From: Umbelopsis ramanniana AG
Taxonomy: Eukaryota > Mucoromycota > Umbelopsidomycetes > Umbelopsidales > Umbelopsidaceae
Length of the DNA stretch: 64,000 bases
Assembly (NCBI RefSeq): GCF_025399195.1
Contig: NW_026252129.1
Location: 1 to 64,000, forward strand
Direction: 5' to 3'
Shown piece after piece: positions 45,538-57,830 of the stretch (positions are counted from its first letter, which is position 1; every line of letters starts with the position of its first letter). The translations under genes were made by a program, and so were the position numbers. A model generated the notes under the pieces. That model was given only the letters and a program-made list of their open reading frames with translations. It was not told where the DNA came from and did no database searches.

Positions 45538-46236
45538 ATGAATACAATCCACCAAGTCCTTCCTAGACCCTTTGCAAAGCTGCCTATTCCATCTCACTCT
45601 GAACATTCCTGCCCATGCGCCACCTGTTCCTTCTCTATCCCTCCTCCCATCATCCCCATGCCCACTGCCACGAACAAGGTACGCTGGATGTTCTATACTT
45701 GATTTGTTCACGTATACAAGTGGATGAAAATTAACCTTATATTCTGTCTATAGTCGCAAAGACTTCCTTCCATCAAATCATTAGATTTAATGAATGATAT
45801 TCCTCGTCCCACTAAGAGAATTTGCAAGGAAGCCCACCCACCAGCCAAAAGACATCAGAGATCCATCTCCATGCCTGAAGGTCGCACTATGAACCGTCCA
45901 TCCATGAGTGACCTATTGAACGCAATTGATCTCGATCAACGCATGAGCAACTTTTACCGAGATGAAGTAGTGAAAAATGCCGCAAGAGAACAAGGACGTC
46001 TGCTTGCCCGCATGATGACTTCATCTTCCCCTCTATCATCACCTCATATGCAGAGGTGGTCGGCTAGACGATCACCCATGGCACGCAATCACCGAAGAGC
46101 TTATAGCCACCAAACGCAATTGCCATCGCCTCCAACTAGCCCAATTCCTAGCCACCGTCGCATCCGATACGTATCGGTTGATTCAGCCGATCAAGTTGTC
46201 CAAAAACACTTGAATAACTGTAGAAGACATCAGTAG
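45538..46236 (+). CDS. Uncharacterised small basic protein
   Basis: Exons 45538-45678 and 45754-46236, joined in phase 0, give 207 residues. No known domain. The first 45 residues are Pro/Cys-containing (HSCPCATC) and disordered-looking. The middle has a short, probably helical and more constrained block (SMSDLLNAIDLDQRMSNFYR, then AREQGRLLARMM). The rest is Arg/Ser-rich with SPMARNHRR and SPPTSP that could be phosphosites. The good intron (AAG|GTACGC to CTATAG) and a TATA box support a real gene. A nuclear or regulatory role is a guess from composition. Confidence 0.7.
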
Positions 46237-47359
46237 ACTACGCCACTCCCTATTTCCATTCATTCTAAACCAAAAAGGAACTCTTTCTCCTCGAGCTTAC
46301 CAGTGTAGTTGTTTGTTGCATTTTCCTGTTTATTTCGCTTCACTTCTCCCATAGAATTTTATTTTCGTTCATCTCTGCATACTGGTTGTACAAATAATAT
46401 ATCGATTGCATTCAAACTTTGAATTTCGTTGTTGAGATCAATTATGAGGTGCAGCATACCATGTCGCTTGGCTGGTCATAACGGTCATTTCATTTTCTGT
46501 GTTGCCACCGCATTTCAATTCAAACTGGGCTTATACATCATGCTATCGGATCGGCAGTGTTTCGTGAGAGCAGTCCGGTGGCTAACCCTAGTTTGTTTCC
46601 CAGTTTCGGCCATCCTCCCGAGACTGTGAATGTTGTCTATATCGAACCGAACCCGAAGCTGATACAAATAGAATAGGTGCACCGACTTGATGGAAATACC
46701 ATACAGAAACATTCTCTCAACTCAATAACATGGTTGGCTTCCCCATCAAGCTATATTTACCGGTCAGCATGGCATTCTGGTAGCTAAAGAAAAAGTCATG
46801 ATGTGGTCATTCTACAGGTTATTTATCCGTCAGGTCGAACGGGATGGGCTTCCGTTGGGACGTTAGTTCGTTTTTCGATTGTGTTATCTCTGATCATCCG
46901 GCCGAAGCCAAATATATGAACGAAAATGGTTCAGTTCTCCGGGTTCCGTGGCGATGATTTCATGCTTGCTACCCGTTCCTCCGTTGGCAGATGATGTTTG
47001 GTGAGTAACACCCACCCCCCATCATCGATTTTGCCCCACAGCGTCAGATTGCAATGCTGCCTGCTTGAAATTTCCATTTGTAGCGTCTCAGGTCTGTCCA
47101 AGTATGCATCAGTTGGAGCTTGAATGCCTGCCGACCTTTCTGTTATGGCGTTTCGGACTTGATAAACAAAATACGAGTCCCCATGATACTGTCGTATTCC
47201 ATATGGGAGCATTGTTCACCGCAAAATAACTTTTTTATTACTAGGCAGAGGATAGGTGTTCAATACTACGATTGCTTGGTGGTGACACATTATTCATACA
47301 AATTTTTTGATATCTCAAATGCTAGAAAGGAACGGAAGGGGTTTGCGTGGAAGGGGTAT
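46237..47359. other. Convergent 3' intergenic interval
   Basis: 1123 bases between two convergent genes. Only short frames (65-100 codons) without motifs. No repeats or RNA gene recognised. Confidence 0.5.
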
Positions 47360-50300
47360 TCATGGAAAGAGACGAATAGCATCTCCCATTACTTGATCCA
47401 GGATCTACATATCGATAGTTAGAATTATACCTTGGCGCAGCATGCAGGCCCTTCAAACAATTACCTTTTCTATTGCATCCAGCTGCGACAGTTGGTCACC
47501 AAAGAGTTCCTTTGACACCTGGATCCTGACTTCTTCCATATACTTGCTTGATGTCAGCTCACGATCATGCTTACTCTGGCCATGTTTACTACGTTCCAGT
47601 GATTCAAGGTATTCCGCATCGCCGCGCACCAGCGTCATTAATGCTTCCAATCCAAAGTTGTCTGAGAACATCATGGACTGATGTGCTTTTCTCATAGTGG
47701 AAGCTGATCTCGCTAGTTTTTCTTGGCCGGCATTGTGTTGAGAATTCGATTTGGCCTCGTTATCGGCAAAGGAGTCTTGACTGTACGTCGATTTAGTTTC
47801 TAAGCTAGATATGGATCGGCCATCGCCTAGTGGGGACGTAAGAGGAGGGGATTTGTACTCAGATCGGCCAAAGTCATCCAAGACCTTGTTCAATTGTGAC
47901 ATGATATCATCATCGTTCTGACTCTCTGGCGTGGAAGACCGCTTTGCAACAGCTTCTTGCGAATTCTGCTTGGCGGATAGATCAGGTTGATGTTCAGGTT
48001 CAACGGAAATGGGGCTTTCCATGAAGTCTTCATCCTCTCGATCACTATCACTGTCATCCGAAATGTCTTCGGTAATGGCTAACGTTTCGAGCAACTTGGT
48101 TCGCTGATCTTCGGTAGAGTGTTCGGGCTTCGAAGGGTTGTCTAGCTTAGTTCGGGAAGTATCCAACATAGCTGGCGTGTTTTGACGCACTAATTGATGA
48201 TGTCGTGGTCCTAAACTCACTGCTGTCAGCTCCAATATGTTTCTCGGCTATATTGCCTCTCATATGAAAAATTACCGTGATTACCATGCTGCCCATGTTG
48301 CTTGCCTTGTTGTTGTCTAGGCTGTTGATGCGGCGGCTGTTCCATGCTTCTCTCCGATTCTGGCTTTCTTGATGTACCGTTATTGTCAATACGAGCCTTC
48401 AGGATGAAGTACGTTTCATGTGCCTCTGGCGCAGCGATAATGGAGGATGTTGATGCTCTTTCTGGATTGTTGTTGTGCGCCTTTGGATACAATTCTGAAA
48501 TGGAGCCTCTGAATGCTGATAGAATTTTATCCTTTGATGAGATCTCTGTGACTGTAGGAAGAAAGGAATCATTGTATCATGTTAACTCGTGTCGTGCGTA
48601 ATGAAAAATGTTCGTTCTTTTTTATCATACCTTGGCCTGATACGCTGATAGAAAGGGTGTACGGCACATCCTTATATCGTACATTTTGGGGCTCATCTTC
48701 ATCCGCAAAATCGTAAGCGTATCCGTTTTTAACATTAAATCTCTCCAGGGCATGAGTGATGATATCTCCCGTCAAAGCATGTGGTGCAACGGCTAAAATT
48801 TTGTTCTCTTGCCTTTGTCGATCAGAGCTGGGGATACATACTACCTTAATGTGTATCTTGCCATCCCTTTCGTCGACTCGCTTGATTTTGCGATTCAAGT
48901 ACAGCTTAATTTCAGAAAGGCCGTCCAGGTTATTTCCGCTCTTGGGTCCTCCTACATGTGCTTGGCCACCGTTGGTGGGATCGCCCATGGACATAAGTTG
49001 TGATATGCGTCTAGCCTTCTTCAAGGATGGCATAGGTGTATTCAAATGAGCGGTAAGGGTGTTGAAGATAGACAACGGCTTGTCTTGTGGAATGAGTGTA
49101 TACTCATCTGAAAATAGATCCCACATAATGTGTTAAGTGGTTTGGTCTGTGACTTCATCATCTCCAATTGTAAACATTACCTCCGTCAGCTCCTCTGATA
49201 CTGATATAAAAGTCTAAATGGCCATCAACTAAATCATTTGTATCCTGGATATCAAACGTATCGACTGCTCGCTCAACAAGCTCTGCTGCTGTGGTTGAAG
49301 GATAGATATAAACGGTTTTGTAAGGTGAAGAGAACTGGATATTGCCAGCATAAATGCGAAGTGGGGTTGGTTGGTAGTCTTGTGCTGCTGAGTCAACGGA
49401 ATTTTTACGGTGATCCGAATATCCAGTAGACTGAGAATTGATGGACGAAGTTTCCGTGTCGCTGGATCGTCGATTATCGCCGGTAGAACTAGAGCTTTTC
49501 TTCTTCTTATCTTTGCTTTCTTTACCTCGAGAAAAGAATCTTTTGAAGCCACCCTTCTTCTCTTTAGATTCCTCTCGACCACTGTCCTTAAGGTCTTCTG
49601 ATCGTCGAGATGTGTCTTCCTTGCTTAGAATCTTATCCAGCTTGCTTGCCTTTCGAAGTCTTGAATCAGAGTCGTCTGATTTTCTATCAGCAAATTCATC
49701 GTCTCGAGCAATGGATGGTGTAAGGGATATTTTGATGGTTTCATCCTCATCCAGATCCAATCCAGGCTTATACGGAGAACTTTTACGTGGTTCAGTTTCT
49801 GCAGGCACTTTGGATCGCACTTCAGGCTCTTCAGTGGTGGTACTGTGATAGGTATGTGCCTTCTGTGCAGCAACAGGCTCAACCTTCTCCATCTCATGGG
49901 TGGTTACCTTATTAACAGTGGCTTTCATAGGGGCCTGTTCAACAAAAGCAGGTTGGTCATGATTTTTGATGGCCAAATCAGATTGCCCTTGCCGAGGATA
50001 GGTTCCTGTATACGGATTTTCTGGATCATCGATTTCGTAAATGTCATCGCCGCTATCGAAATCTGAATCTGTTTCGGATCGCATCTCTTCTTCCCACTCC
50101 TCAAACTCTTCCTCAATTTCTTCATCATCGCTGTTTGAAAGGATGTGCTGTGCTTGAAACATGACCTCCTTAGCCAAAGTCACTTTTTTGTTGCTTGGAT
50201 TAGTGCGAGCAGGTTTGGCGCTGTCCGCCATTTCCTCACTCTTCTCTTGCGAGGTCAACTTTGGTGATTTTAAATATTAATATATGCAAGTTTGAGTTGC

Positions 50301-50821
50301 ATAAATAGTTTTTTTAACATAGATCATTTACCTCGACGTTTATGTGAGAATTCAAGCGTGCAAGACGTTCGTATGGAGTCTGTAGTGCATTGTATATGTC
50401 AGCGATGTTCCAGATCATATGAACATTTTTTTTTAATTACCTCTATATTCTCTGCTGGGATATAGCCAACCTCTGAAGTCTTCAGCACTTTGATGAGCCA
50501 CCAGTATGAATTACTGTCATCTAGCAGAGTCAAAGCATCTCCTTTTACAACCGAAGCTTGACCTTCGACGGTAGCTACAAATGTATGCAGAGCGTAGACA
50601 AGCGAAAAGTCGATGTTGGAGTCGGGAATGCTCAGCTCTGAAGTCAAGGAAGATGCATCGTCCTCCTCGACTTCCTCCTCCTCTTCTTCTTCATCTTCTT
50701 CATCATCATACTCGGCTACGTCGTTATCTATCGTATCAAAGGCATCACTGTACGAATTCTCTCGTGCATATTGCTGAGCATCTGCATAGCCGGTCAGCCG
50801 CTTCGGATTCGTTAACGGCAT
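47360..50821 (-). CDS. SH3-domain protein with Ras-association-like region, probable polarity scaffold
   Basis: Seven exons: 50821-50441, 50379-50332, 50258-49181, 49107-48631, 48551-48285, 48219-47465 and 47404-47360, total 1016 residues. After an acidic run comes the SH3 domain (about 68-128: YALHTFVATVEGQASV, YWWLIKV, VGYIPAENIE). The invariant-looking continuation TPYERLARLN is encoded by a separate 48-base exon. Then come a long charged disordered region, a beta-rich segment that resembles a Ras-association fold (YIYPSTTAAELVERAV, then IKVVCIPS), and a Ser/Asp-rich tail. Fungal proteins with this SH3 type act in cell polarity and MAPK scaffolding; the exact ortholog is unclear. The last exon of 14 codons plus stop replaces a stop at 47453 and follows a good TCTAACTAT branch site. 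Confidence 0.82.
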
Positions 50822-51284
50822 GGTGGTGATGGCTGCTGCCCCTGAGTGTCGCAGACCCGATAATTCTTCGAATTTCGCGAAATCAAAGCTCTCAATCCTT
50901 AATTAAATCACGTGGTTTCTGCTCAGAGCCTGCTTGAATCACAGCGAGTTTCACGTTTACAAAATGAGCTGGCTATCCTGGTCTCTAAAGTAAATTAGTT
51001 ACTCACTAAGAACAACCTCCCGTTCATACTATTACATGCGATCAAAGTACCGAGAGTGGTGCCTTTCGCTTGTGTCTGGCGAGGCAGTGGTGCTAGTCGG
51101 GTACTACGAGGATGTCGAACCTCCGCTATACCGTACGACCCCGCGGTCCAGCTTTGGCAAGTGGGCATGGATCAGTAGGAACATGTCTTTCGTTGCTCTT
51201 TTTATTGCATCCTGCGTCCAAAACGGATCGAATACCGAGCTAATATTCATGATAAACTCATCCAAAGACAATCTCAGTAGCATG
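50822..51284. other. Intergenic: SH3 gene promoter and NOSIP 3' flank
   Basis: 463 bases. It contains a CACGTG E-box at 50909-50914, about 88 bases before the SH3 gene ATG. Frames of 66-94 codons have no motif. Confidence 0.5.
50909..50914. promoter_or_regulatory. CACGTG E-box before the SH3-domain gene
   Basis: CACGTG core about 88 bases upstream of the ATG at 50821, in the usual position for a fungal regulatory site. A bHLH of the matching class is encoded in this window. Confidence 0.35.
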
Positions 51285-52583
51285 TTATTGAAAGGAAAGA
51301 CCAAATCTCTTTGCTTCTAACTGATTACTATTGCTAGCGAAGCCAGTGCCTTCTGCGCTGATATCTATAATGTCCTTGTCCTTGAACTTCTTTTCACAGA
51401 CATAGCAGACTTGGCTCTTTTTGACAAAAGAATCTATGCATTTGTTACAAATAACATGCCCACACTTTCGGAAGACTAACGAAATTAATTTTGTTAATGT
51501 TTAGATACAAGGCATGGATGGCTATACACAAAATTTAAAACATACCGGATATCTTCATGCCATTATTTAAGCCCTTCATACAAGCAGGACATATTGGGTG
51601 ATTGGACTTCTCATCCTCATTTGTAAACTTAACTGGAATTAATGATTTAATGGTTACTGGGTGTGGTGCGCCAGCTACGCATACTGCCTGTTCCTTTTCC
51701 TGCCGATCCTTCTCATCACTCTTTCCAGCGTTTGGAGTAAGCGAAGGCTACGACGAGACTTCAGTAAAATGTTGTAAAGCATTACAAATTCGGATGGTTT
51801 TATACTTACCAGCCAGAAACTCGGTAGCTTGGGTTTTGCCTCTTCGGACCGTGCTTCGTTAATCTTTCGCAATGCTTCCTCCTTTTCTTTGTCAATGGCA
51901 CGCTGTCGCTCTTCCTTATTTAGTTCGAACTTTCGTTTAGTGCCTGCATGAAGCTGTGGTGACGATTCTACAAAGACAGATCATCAACTCCAGTTATTAC
52001 GCAATACTCTCTAGAAGGCTCTCTTATTGAATCAAACTTGCCTATTGCTGGTGAGCTTCCTGAAGGGGTATTTGGATCCTTCGAAGTTTCTCTTGAACCC
52101 GTAGGAGAGGATTTATTGGTGGATTCAGCGGATTGTGCTATCGAATGCCGCCGGTCATCAGGGAGTACACTTGTTTGCGTCCTCTCAAAGTTCGCAAGTA
52201 TGGCAAGCTGGGCTTCCTCATCCTCCAAGACCTTCTGCTCGTCGTTCTCCTTTTGCCTTTGTGCTGCCAACCTTTGCTGCCTTTGTATCTCCTGCTTTTG
52301 CGTCAAAATACTTTCGTACAAGCATTCTTTACAAGCCAGATGTCCACTTTGACATGCCACCGGATCTCGCGCTACTTGCAGACAAAGAAAGCAAGCATTG
52401 AACGCTCTGAATGAATCACGTCCAAGACGTTGCTAACCATTGGGTCGAGTCAGTGAGAACGGTGTACAAACTTTCAAATTCGTACATCATATTATATACC
52501 TTCTTTGTACCATAATTCAGCGAGTTAACCTCATGGTAAGTGAAAACACTGGAAGCTGTGTTATTCTTTGAATGTCGAGGCAT
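51285..52583 (-). CDS. NOSIP-like split U-box/RING E3 ubiquitin ligase
   Basis: Five exons, 52583-52500, 52432-52042, 51967-51810, 51747-51546 and 51475-51285, give 341 residues. The N-terminus MPRHSKNNTASSVFTYHE matches NOSIP. The first half-RING FNACFLCLQVARDPVACQSGHLACKECL is followed by a charged coiled-coil linker. A second RING-like half near the C-terminus has HPICPACMKGL, FRKCGHVICNKC and CYVCEKKFKD. NOSIP proteins join spliceosome-associated ubiquitin ligation; this is family knowledge. Intron 2 (52041-51968) begins GCAAGT, so it is a GC-AG intron. The gene is divergent from GRASP across 150 bp. Confidence 0.92.
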
Positions 52584-52649
52584 TGATTGTACTTGTCCAA
52601 AGATCCACGGAAACCAAGCTGGTGAAATTTAGCCCTTCACTGTGAAGAA

Positions 52650-52657
52650 TCACGTGA
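52650..52657. promoter_or_regulatory. Palindromic E-box TCACGTGA in the NOSIP/GRASP shared promoter
   Basis: TCACGTGA sits in the middle of the 150-bp interval between the two divergent start codons, 67 bases from NOSIP and 77 from GRASP. A symmetric site in a shared promoter could act on both genes. Confidence 0.45.
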
Positions 52658-52733
52658 CTTGACTGCCTTTTCTGCTACGTGCCTTAATGGCCGCCCGCAT
52701 CTTGGACGACATTTCGGTCTATCGTACTATACC

Positions 52734-54083
52734 ATGGGTGGCGTTCAAAGCGGTGAAGACGGTCGTCATGGATTCCACGTTCTCAAGGTAGGGCTGATAT
52801 TCAATGCTCATTAACGATCATGACCTAAACTCGCGCTCACCCTAGTCCCGCATGCACAGGTCAAGGAGAATTCGCCAGCTTACCATGCAGGAATAGAGCA
52901 GTTTTTCGACTATATCATCAGTATAAACGGCCACAGACTTGTACGTATTGGTTCGAAAGCATGGCTACATACTTTTTTCTGTAACTGAAGCCTTTGTTCT
53001 GCTCCAGGATGACGGCAATAGCGAGTTACTGCAGGAACAGTTTGCTCAAAACGTCGATAAATCGGTAGTCTTGGAGGTTTACTCTAGCAAAGAGCAATCA
53101 GTTCGAGGTATAGATCAGCTATAGTCTGGAATATACCAGTGCCAGTTATTAACTCTATGATTTGTTTATTGCAGAGGTTACTATCGTTCCTAGCAAATCC
53201 TGGCACACTCCGGATAAGCCAGAAGAAACTAGCTTGATCGGTAATAGCCAATGAAATATCGGTTTTATACAAAGTTCCAAGCTACATACTAATTGATCTG
53301 CACCATCTAGGCTGCTCTATTCGATTTTGCTCATATGAAAATGCTGGAGAACATGTTTGGCATGTGCTTGACGTTGCCGAAAATTCCCCTGCAGAAATGG
53401 CAGGTGTAATCCCTCACACCGACTATATCATCGGTAGTCCACATATGACATTGCGATCAGAGGATGACTTCTATTCTCTCGTCGAAGATACTTTAGGAAA
53501 GCCACTTCGACTTTATCTCTATAACACAGAATGGGATAGCTGTCGAGAAGTCATTATCATTCCCAATCACGAATGGGGCGGTCAGGGCTCGCTTGGTTGT
53601 GATGTTGGCTATGGCTTGCTTCATAGAATACCTCGCCGGCAACCACAAGTTGCACCCAGCTACGAGAATAATCCCGCAGAACACGAAAGCAGTAGCTCTC
53701 AAATGTACAGCAACACCATATTCAGCACCCCAGATTACCAGCCATCAGAGGATCCCTCTGGCGCACCTGAACAATTTGGTAATGTTGGCTTAGTTGCTCC
53801 AACTGAGATTCAGTCGACATCAGGTCCATCAACGTCTTCCGTCATGGCCGCGCCTGTTGAGACTAAAGAGGCTCTTAGCACTTCCGCTCTTTTCCCAGAA
53901 GCAACAAACACGCACTTTGATGATATTGCGAACCAAGAGCCCAGCAGTGTATCAGGGGGAACGCCATTGGAAAATATGCTAAGTAAGCAGCTCGAGGAAG
54001 CAAAGATTTCAGAGACGGAAACATCGGTTGGCCAAGGAGGTCAAGAAGCCAATGAACATCATGCACCACAAACGTCGGCTTAG
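52734..54083 (+). CDS. Golgi reassembly stacking protein (GRASP55/65, Grh1-like)
   Basis: Five exons, 52734-52787, 52860-52940, 53008-53107, 53175-53240 and 53311-54083, give 357 residues. The N-terminus MGGVQSGED has Gly2 for N-myristoylation, which animal GRASPs use for Golgi anchoring. Two PDZ-like domains occupy about residues 10-205, with the sequences [20 protein letters not shown] and [17 protein letters not shown] that mark the repeats. The C-terminal ~150 residues are Ser/Pro/Glu-rich and probably phosphoregulated. The role is membrane tethering at the Golgi/ER exit sites and unconventional secretion. Some fungi lack the myristoylation site; this one keeps it. Confidence 0.94.
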
Positions 54084-54334
54084 TGGGACTATCGTTTCAT
54101 TTGGAAGATAACGATGCTAATTCACCATTTCTAAAAGCAAAAACTATGTCTACGGCTTGCTTCACATCTCCGTTATCAATCCATCTTTCATATTAGCATT
54201 ATTTCATTATGTGAAGTGTTCCATTGTCAACTTATTATTTTTGAAAGCATAAACTTTTATGTGAACAACTGATTTTTTGATATCTTAATCTCGTATCTCT
54301 CGAGTTATTTTTGGGGATAGAACGTCAAGCAGCA

Positions 54335-57300
54335 CTAATCATCGGTAGGGGTGTTATCACCGAATTCAAACATGCCTAATCTCTCTCTCTTGGCATCTGC
54401 CAAGCCTTCTTGCAACTTCTTGATAATCTCTTGATTACCGCCGCTATATCTTGTCTTTGAAATGACATGACCATATCCATCGCGAACAATATCGTAGTTG
54501 ATGCTAGCATCTGCGCTAGTGGAAATTGCGGGATCATAGAGAGTCAAGGACAAAACTCCAGCATCGCGTGAGTCAACATTTGCAACAAGTTGCTTTCCCT
54601 AAAGACATTGGTAGAACTCTTGTTAAAAAAAGAAAGCGCAGCTTATTCAGCAGAGAAAGCCAGCTTCAAATGTATGACTTACACTAGCAAGTTGTTGTAA
54701 ACGCTCAAATGCCTCTACACCATAGTCTTGGTCCTTAGCAGGAGCCTTTACGAAGGATAGTGTCGCTTCTTGAGCTTGGTGAGGCAATGAGCTGAACTTT
54801 TGTGGTAAGGCTCGGATTCGTGACAAGGGAATCACTTCAGACTAATTGAAACAAACAGTGGGTGAGATTCAGAGTCTATCAAGACAAATGAAGCACTCAA
54901 ATCCATAAGTACACTTACATTTCCATAATCGACGTAAACTACCTCAACGCCAGCAGGTGAAGATTTGCGCACCTTCGCTCGGTACCAACTGTCGTCTTCT
55001 GTGAACTTGGCACTAACAACTTCGCCGTTGCGGGGTTTAGCAACGGAGGGTTCGTCATTTCGCTTATGATGATCCGCAAACTCTGACATAAGAGTTTCCA
55101 ACTTTCTAGCCTGGTCGTTAAGAATTTGAACATACAATCGGTTTCCGTCAATAACTTCTGATACAATGACGTCAATGTATTCACGGTTAGGAGTGGCGGA
55201 TGCGGTTTGCTCTTGTTCCTGTGCAGCCTCCTTTTCGGCGTCCTCATCATAGGACGCCCACACGCCCTTCTTGCCAGCCTTGGCAATGCGTTCACCAGAG
55301 AAGAGCTGGTTAGCGTAGTTGGATTCGTTTGCAGAGTATTCATGAATGTATGCATATCCAGCTTGCAGCAAAGAAACAGAAAGATTTTCGCCATTTACGA
55401 ACAAGCTACCGACGAAGCCACCAGTCTTATCGACATTTTCAACCTCAATGTCAACCTATATAAACTCGTTTTAGCAACAAGCATAGACCGTCCTAGTAGC
55501 CATTCTGAGATGACTGTACTTACATCGCGCTGAAGAACTTTGTTTGACACGAAGTTGGCGCCCTCCTCAGCAAAAGGTTCAGACTTTTCACCTGGCGAGC
55601 GAGCAACACGGGGAGCACGGACACCAGCGAGGACAAATGTCAAGCGACAATTTTCCTTTGGAACCCAGATATAAAGTCTTGATGCATTAGCAACATGATC
55701 AACAACACCGTTGACACGTCCACTACGTTTCAAAAAGGTCAAAAATTGGCGGGCCTTGGTAGCATTCTAAGAAGCAAGACGTTAAACAACTGACTCTCTA
55801 ATGCATTTTCACATATTACCTGAGTAAAAATTTACCTCCGAAGCATCAGTAATTCGAACGATTGGTTGCTCCTTAGTGCTGTGAATTCCCTTCTGTGCTT
55901 CCTGGGCTCTTATTACACACGCTATTGATTAGCAACATGGCAGACATGCAATATGGTCAATAGCAGTTGTATACATACTTGGTTTCTGCAATGACGAGTT
56001 GGTCATAGGCAGGGGATCTATTTTCGTCGTCTTTACGATGTCTAATCACGGAAGCAAGACCTCGTTCAACGAGTTGAAGGGCAATGTTGCTATGAAGAGA
56101 AATATGTGTTTAGTAAGGCGTAAAGCTACACTAAAAAAACGACCTCCACCAAGAGCCTTACCTATCACCGATTTTGACAGTGGCACATTCCTTCTCTTCA
56201 AATCCATCCTGGGCAGGTTTAACGTAATCAATGGTTACATGAACTTGCTTTCCAACCAGTCTCTTTCGGAGATATTCACGGGCTTCAAACTGATAGCCAA
56301 CTTCCTTGATATCCTTGGATTTCGAGCCTGCAGAGGGCAAAGTGCTACCAGCACCACTGAGAGAAGTATCGTTCATTAAACCAATCTCAAACATCCAGTT
56401 AGCCAGTTCCGCTGATCAAAACATACCGTGGTGCCTGCTTCAAGCTTGAAAATTGAACCTTCTTCTCGCCTCCTGATTTGCTGCGGACAATGATGGTATC
56501 GCCAGTAACAATCTTAACAACTTGAGCATCGAAATCGGACTCGGAGGTCTTTTCCTTTGCGACAAAATCCTTCCACAGGCGAAGCTTGTGCTCCTTTGCG
56601 GTACTGTTAAAGGCATAGTCAGCACCAGGGCATGATCAGGTATTATAGCTGAGTCGAATATCTTACCGCTCTGCATTTCTCAGCTTCACGGGTCCTCCTG
56701 TGACTAATGTGATGCTCCAGTCAACACACTTTGCAAGACCTTGAGATAAAAGTGCTTCAGCAATATTTCCAGCTGGATGGAGAATGGATCCAACAAATGT
56801 GCTGCCCGTTTGTGCAGCGCCTTCCAAAATGACCTTGACACCACGCTGTAATAAGCGAGATTCAGCAAAGTATTTGGCCTCTTCACCAAAAGGCTCTACA
56901 ACGTCAGGTTGATCTGGTATATCCTTTCGGACAACAGGAGCTTTAACTCCAGAAAGTTGGAGTGTAATCATTTGATGCTCTTGAGGTGTGAGCATAAGCA
57001 AGACTCGGAAAGTAGAAGCGTCACGGACTTGTTCGATGATAGCTAATGAATGCACATGGAGAATCAGTTACGGTATGAGACCATTCGTTCCTGCGCATAT
57101 ACATAAAACTCACCATCAATTTGCTTTCCCTTGTACTTGTTGAGAAATGTCTTGGTATCTTCGGTCATGCCATGCTTGACAGAGCGTTGACCCTACATAT
57201 GCATGTTTAGCAAAAGAGATCCGATGATCCACATGTGTTAAACCAAGTTACCTTTTGCTTGTCTCCCCACATTCCCTTGGATCCGCTTCTAGCTTCTTCT

Positions 57301-57830
57301 TCAAGGTTTTTGAGAGTCTCCAAGCTGTCATTCGTTTCGGATTCGCCGCGCTTGCCGCCTTCACGAGCCTTCGCCCAGCCTTCCTTAACGATCAATTGAG
57401 CTACATCGTCACCGTTTTGCAGGGAAATAGAACCATATTCTCTGGGTGGATTTGAGGAGCCAACAGTATACTCAGACACAAAGCTGATCTCCTTGCCAAC
57501 CAATGTCTTTCTCAAGAAGTCTCTAGAAGCAAACGCAAAGGGCTATTGAAAACAAGACGATCGGAGTCAGCGATGGTAGATCTGACGCGATGCATGCGAT
57601 GCACGATCTGGATCCTCCACAATCGAGACCGAACATTGCCAGATGAGCAAGCTGCAAGTTCAAAAAGTACAAACCTCGTCGTCCTTGTCCTTGTTGCCTA
57701 GTCTAGGAGCTTGAACGTTTGAGAGGGCTAGAAGGCGCTCGGCGGGAGGACCATTGGCACGTGCTCTGCCTTTCAGGATAACAGTATCTCCAGATAGGAC
57801 GTTTTTAACGACAGCTTTGTTCTGCACCAT
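54335..57830 (-). CDS. SND1: Tudor-SN (staphylococcal nuclease and Tudor domain protein)
   Basis: Twelve exons: 57830-57675, 57542-57252, 57192-57114, 57042-56667, 56603-56427, 56356-56162, 56089-55979, 55908-55836, 55766-55524, 55455-54919, 54841-54683 and 54598-54335. Phases agree, total 886 residues, the usual length. Four SN-like repeats come first (starting VKNVLSGDTVIL with APRLG; QVVKIVTGDTIIV), then the Tudor domain (about 690-770: NGEVVSAKFTEDDSWYRAKV, VVYVDYGN), then a split fifth SN half. This ubiquitous protein acts in RNA processing, stress granules and decay of edited RNA. The acidic active-site residues typical of free nucleases cannot be confirmed by eye. Confidence 0.95.

Noticed and set aside
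47453-47464. Stop at 47453 as the end of the SH3 gene
   Set aside because: A good intron with a CTAAC branch site lies exactly there and restores a coherent ending in the next exon. I cannot fully exclude retention.
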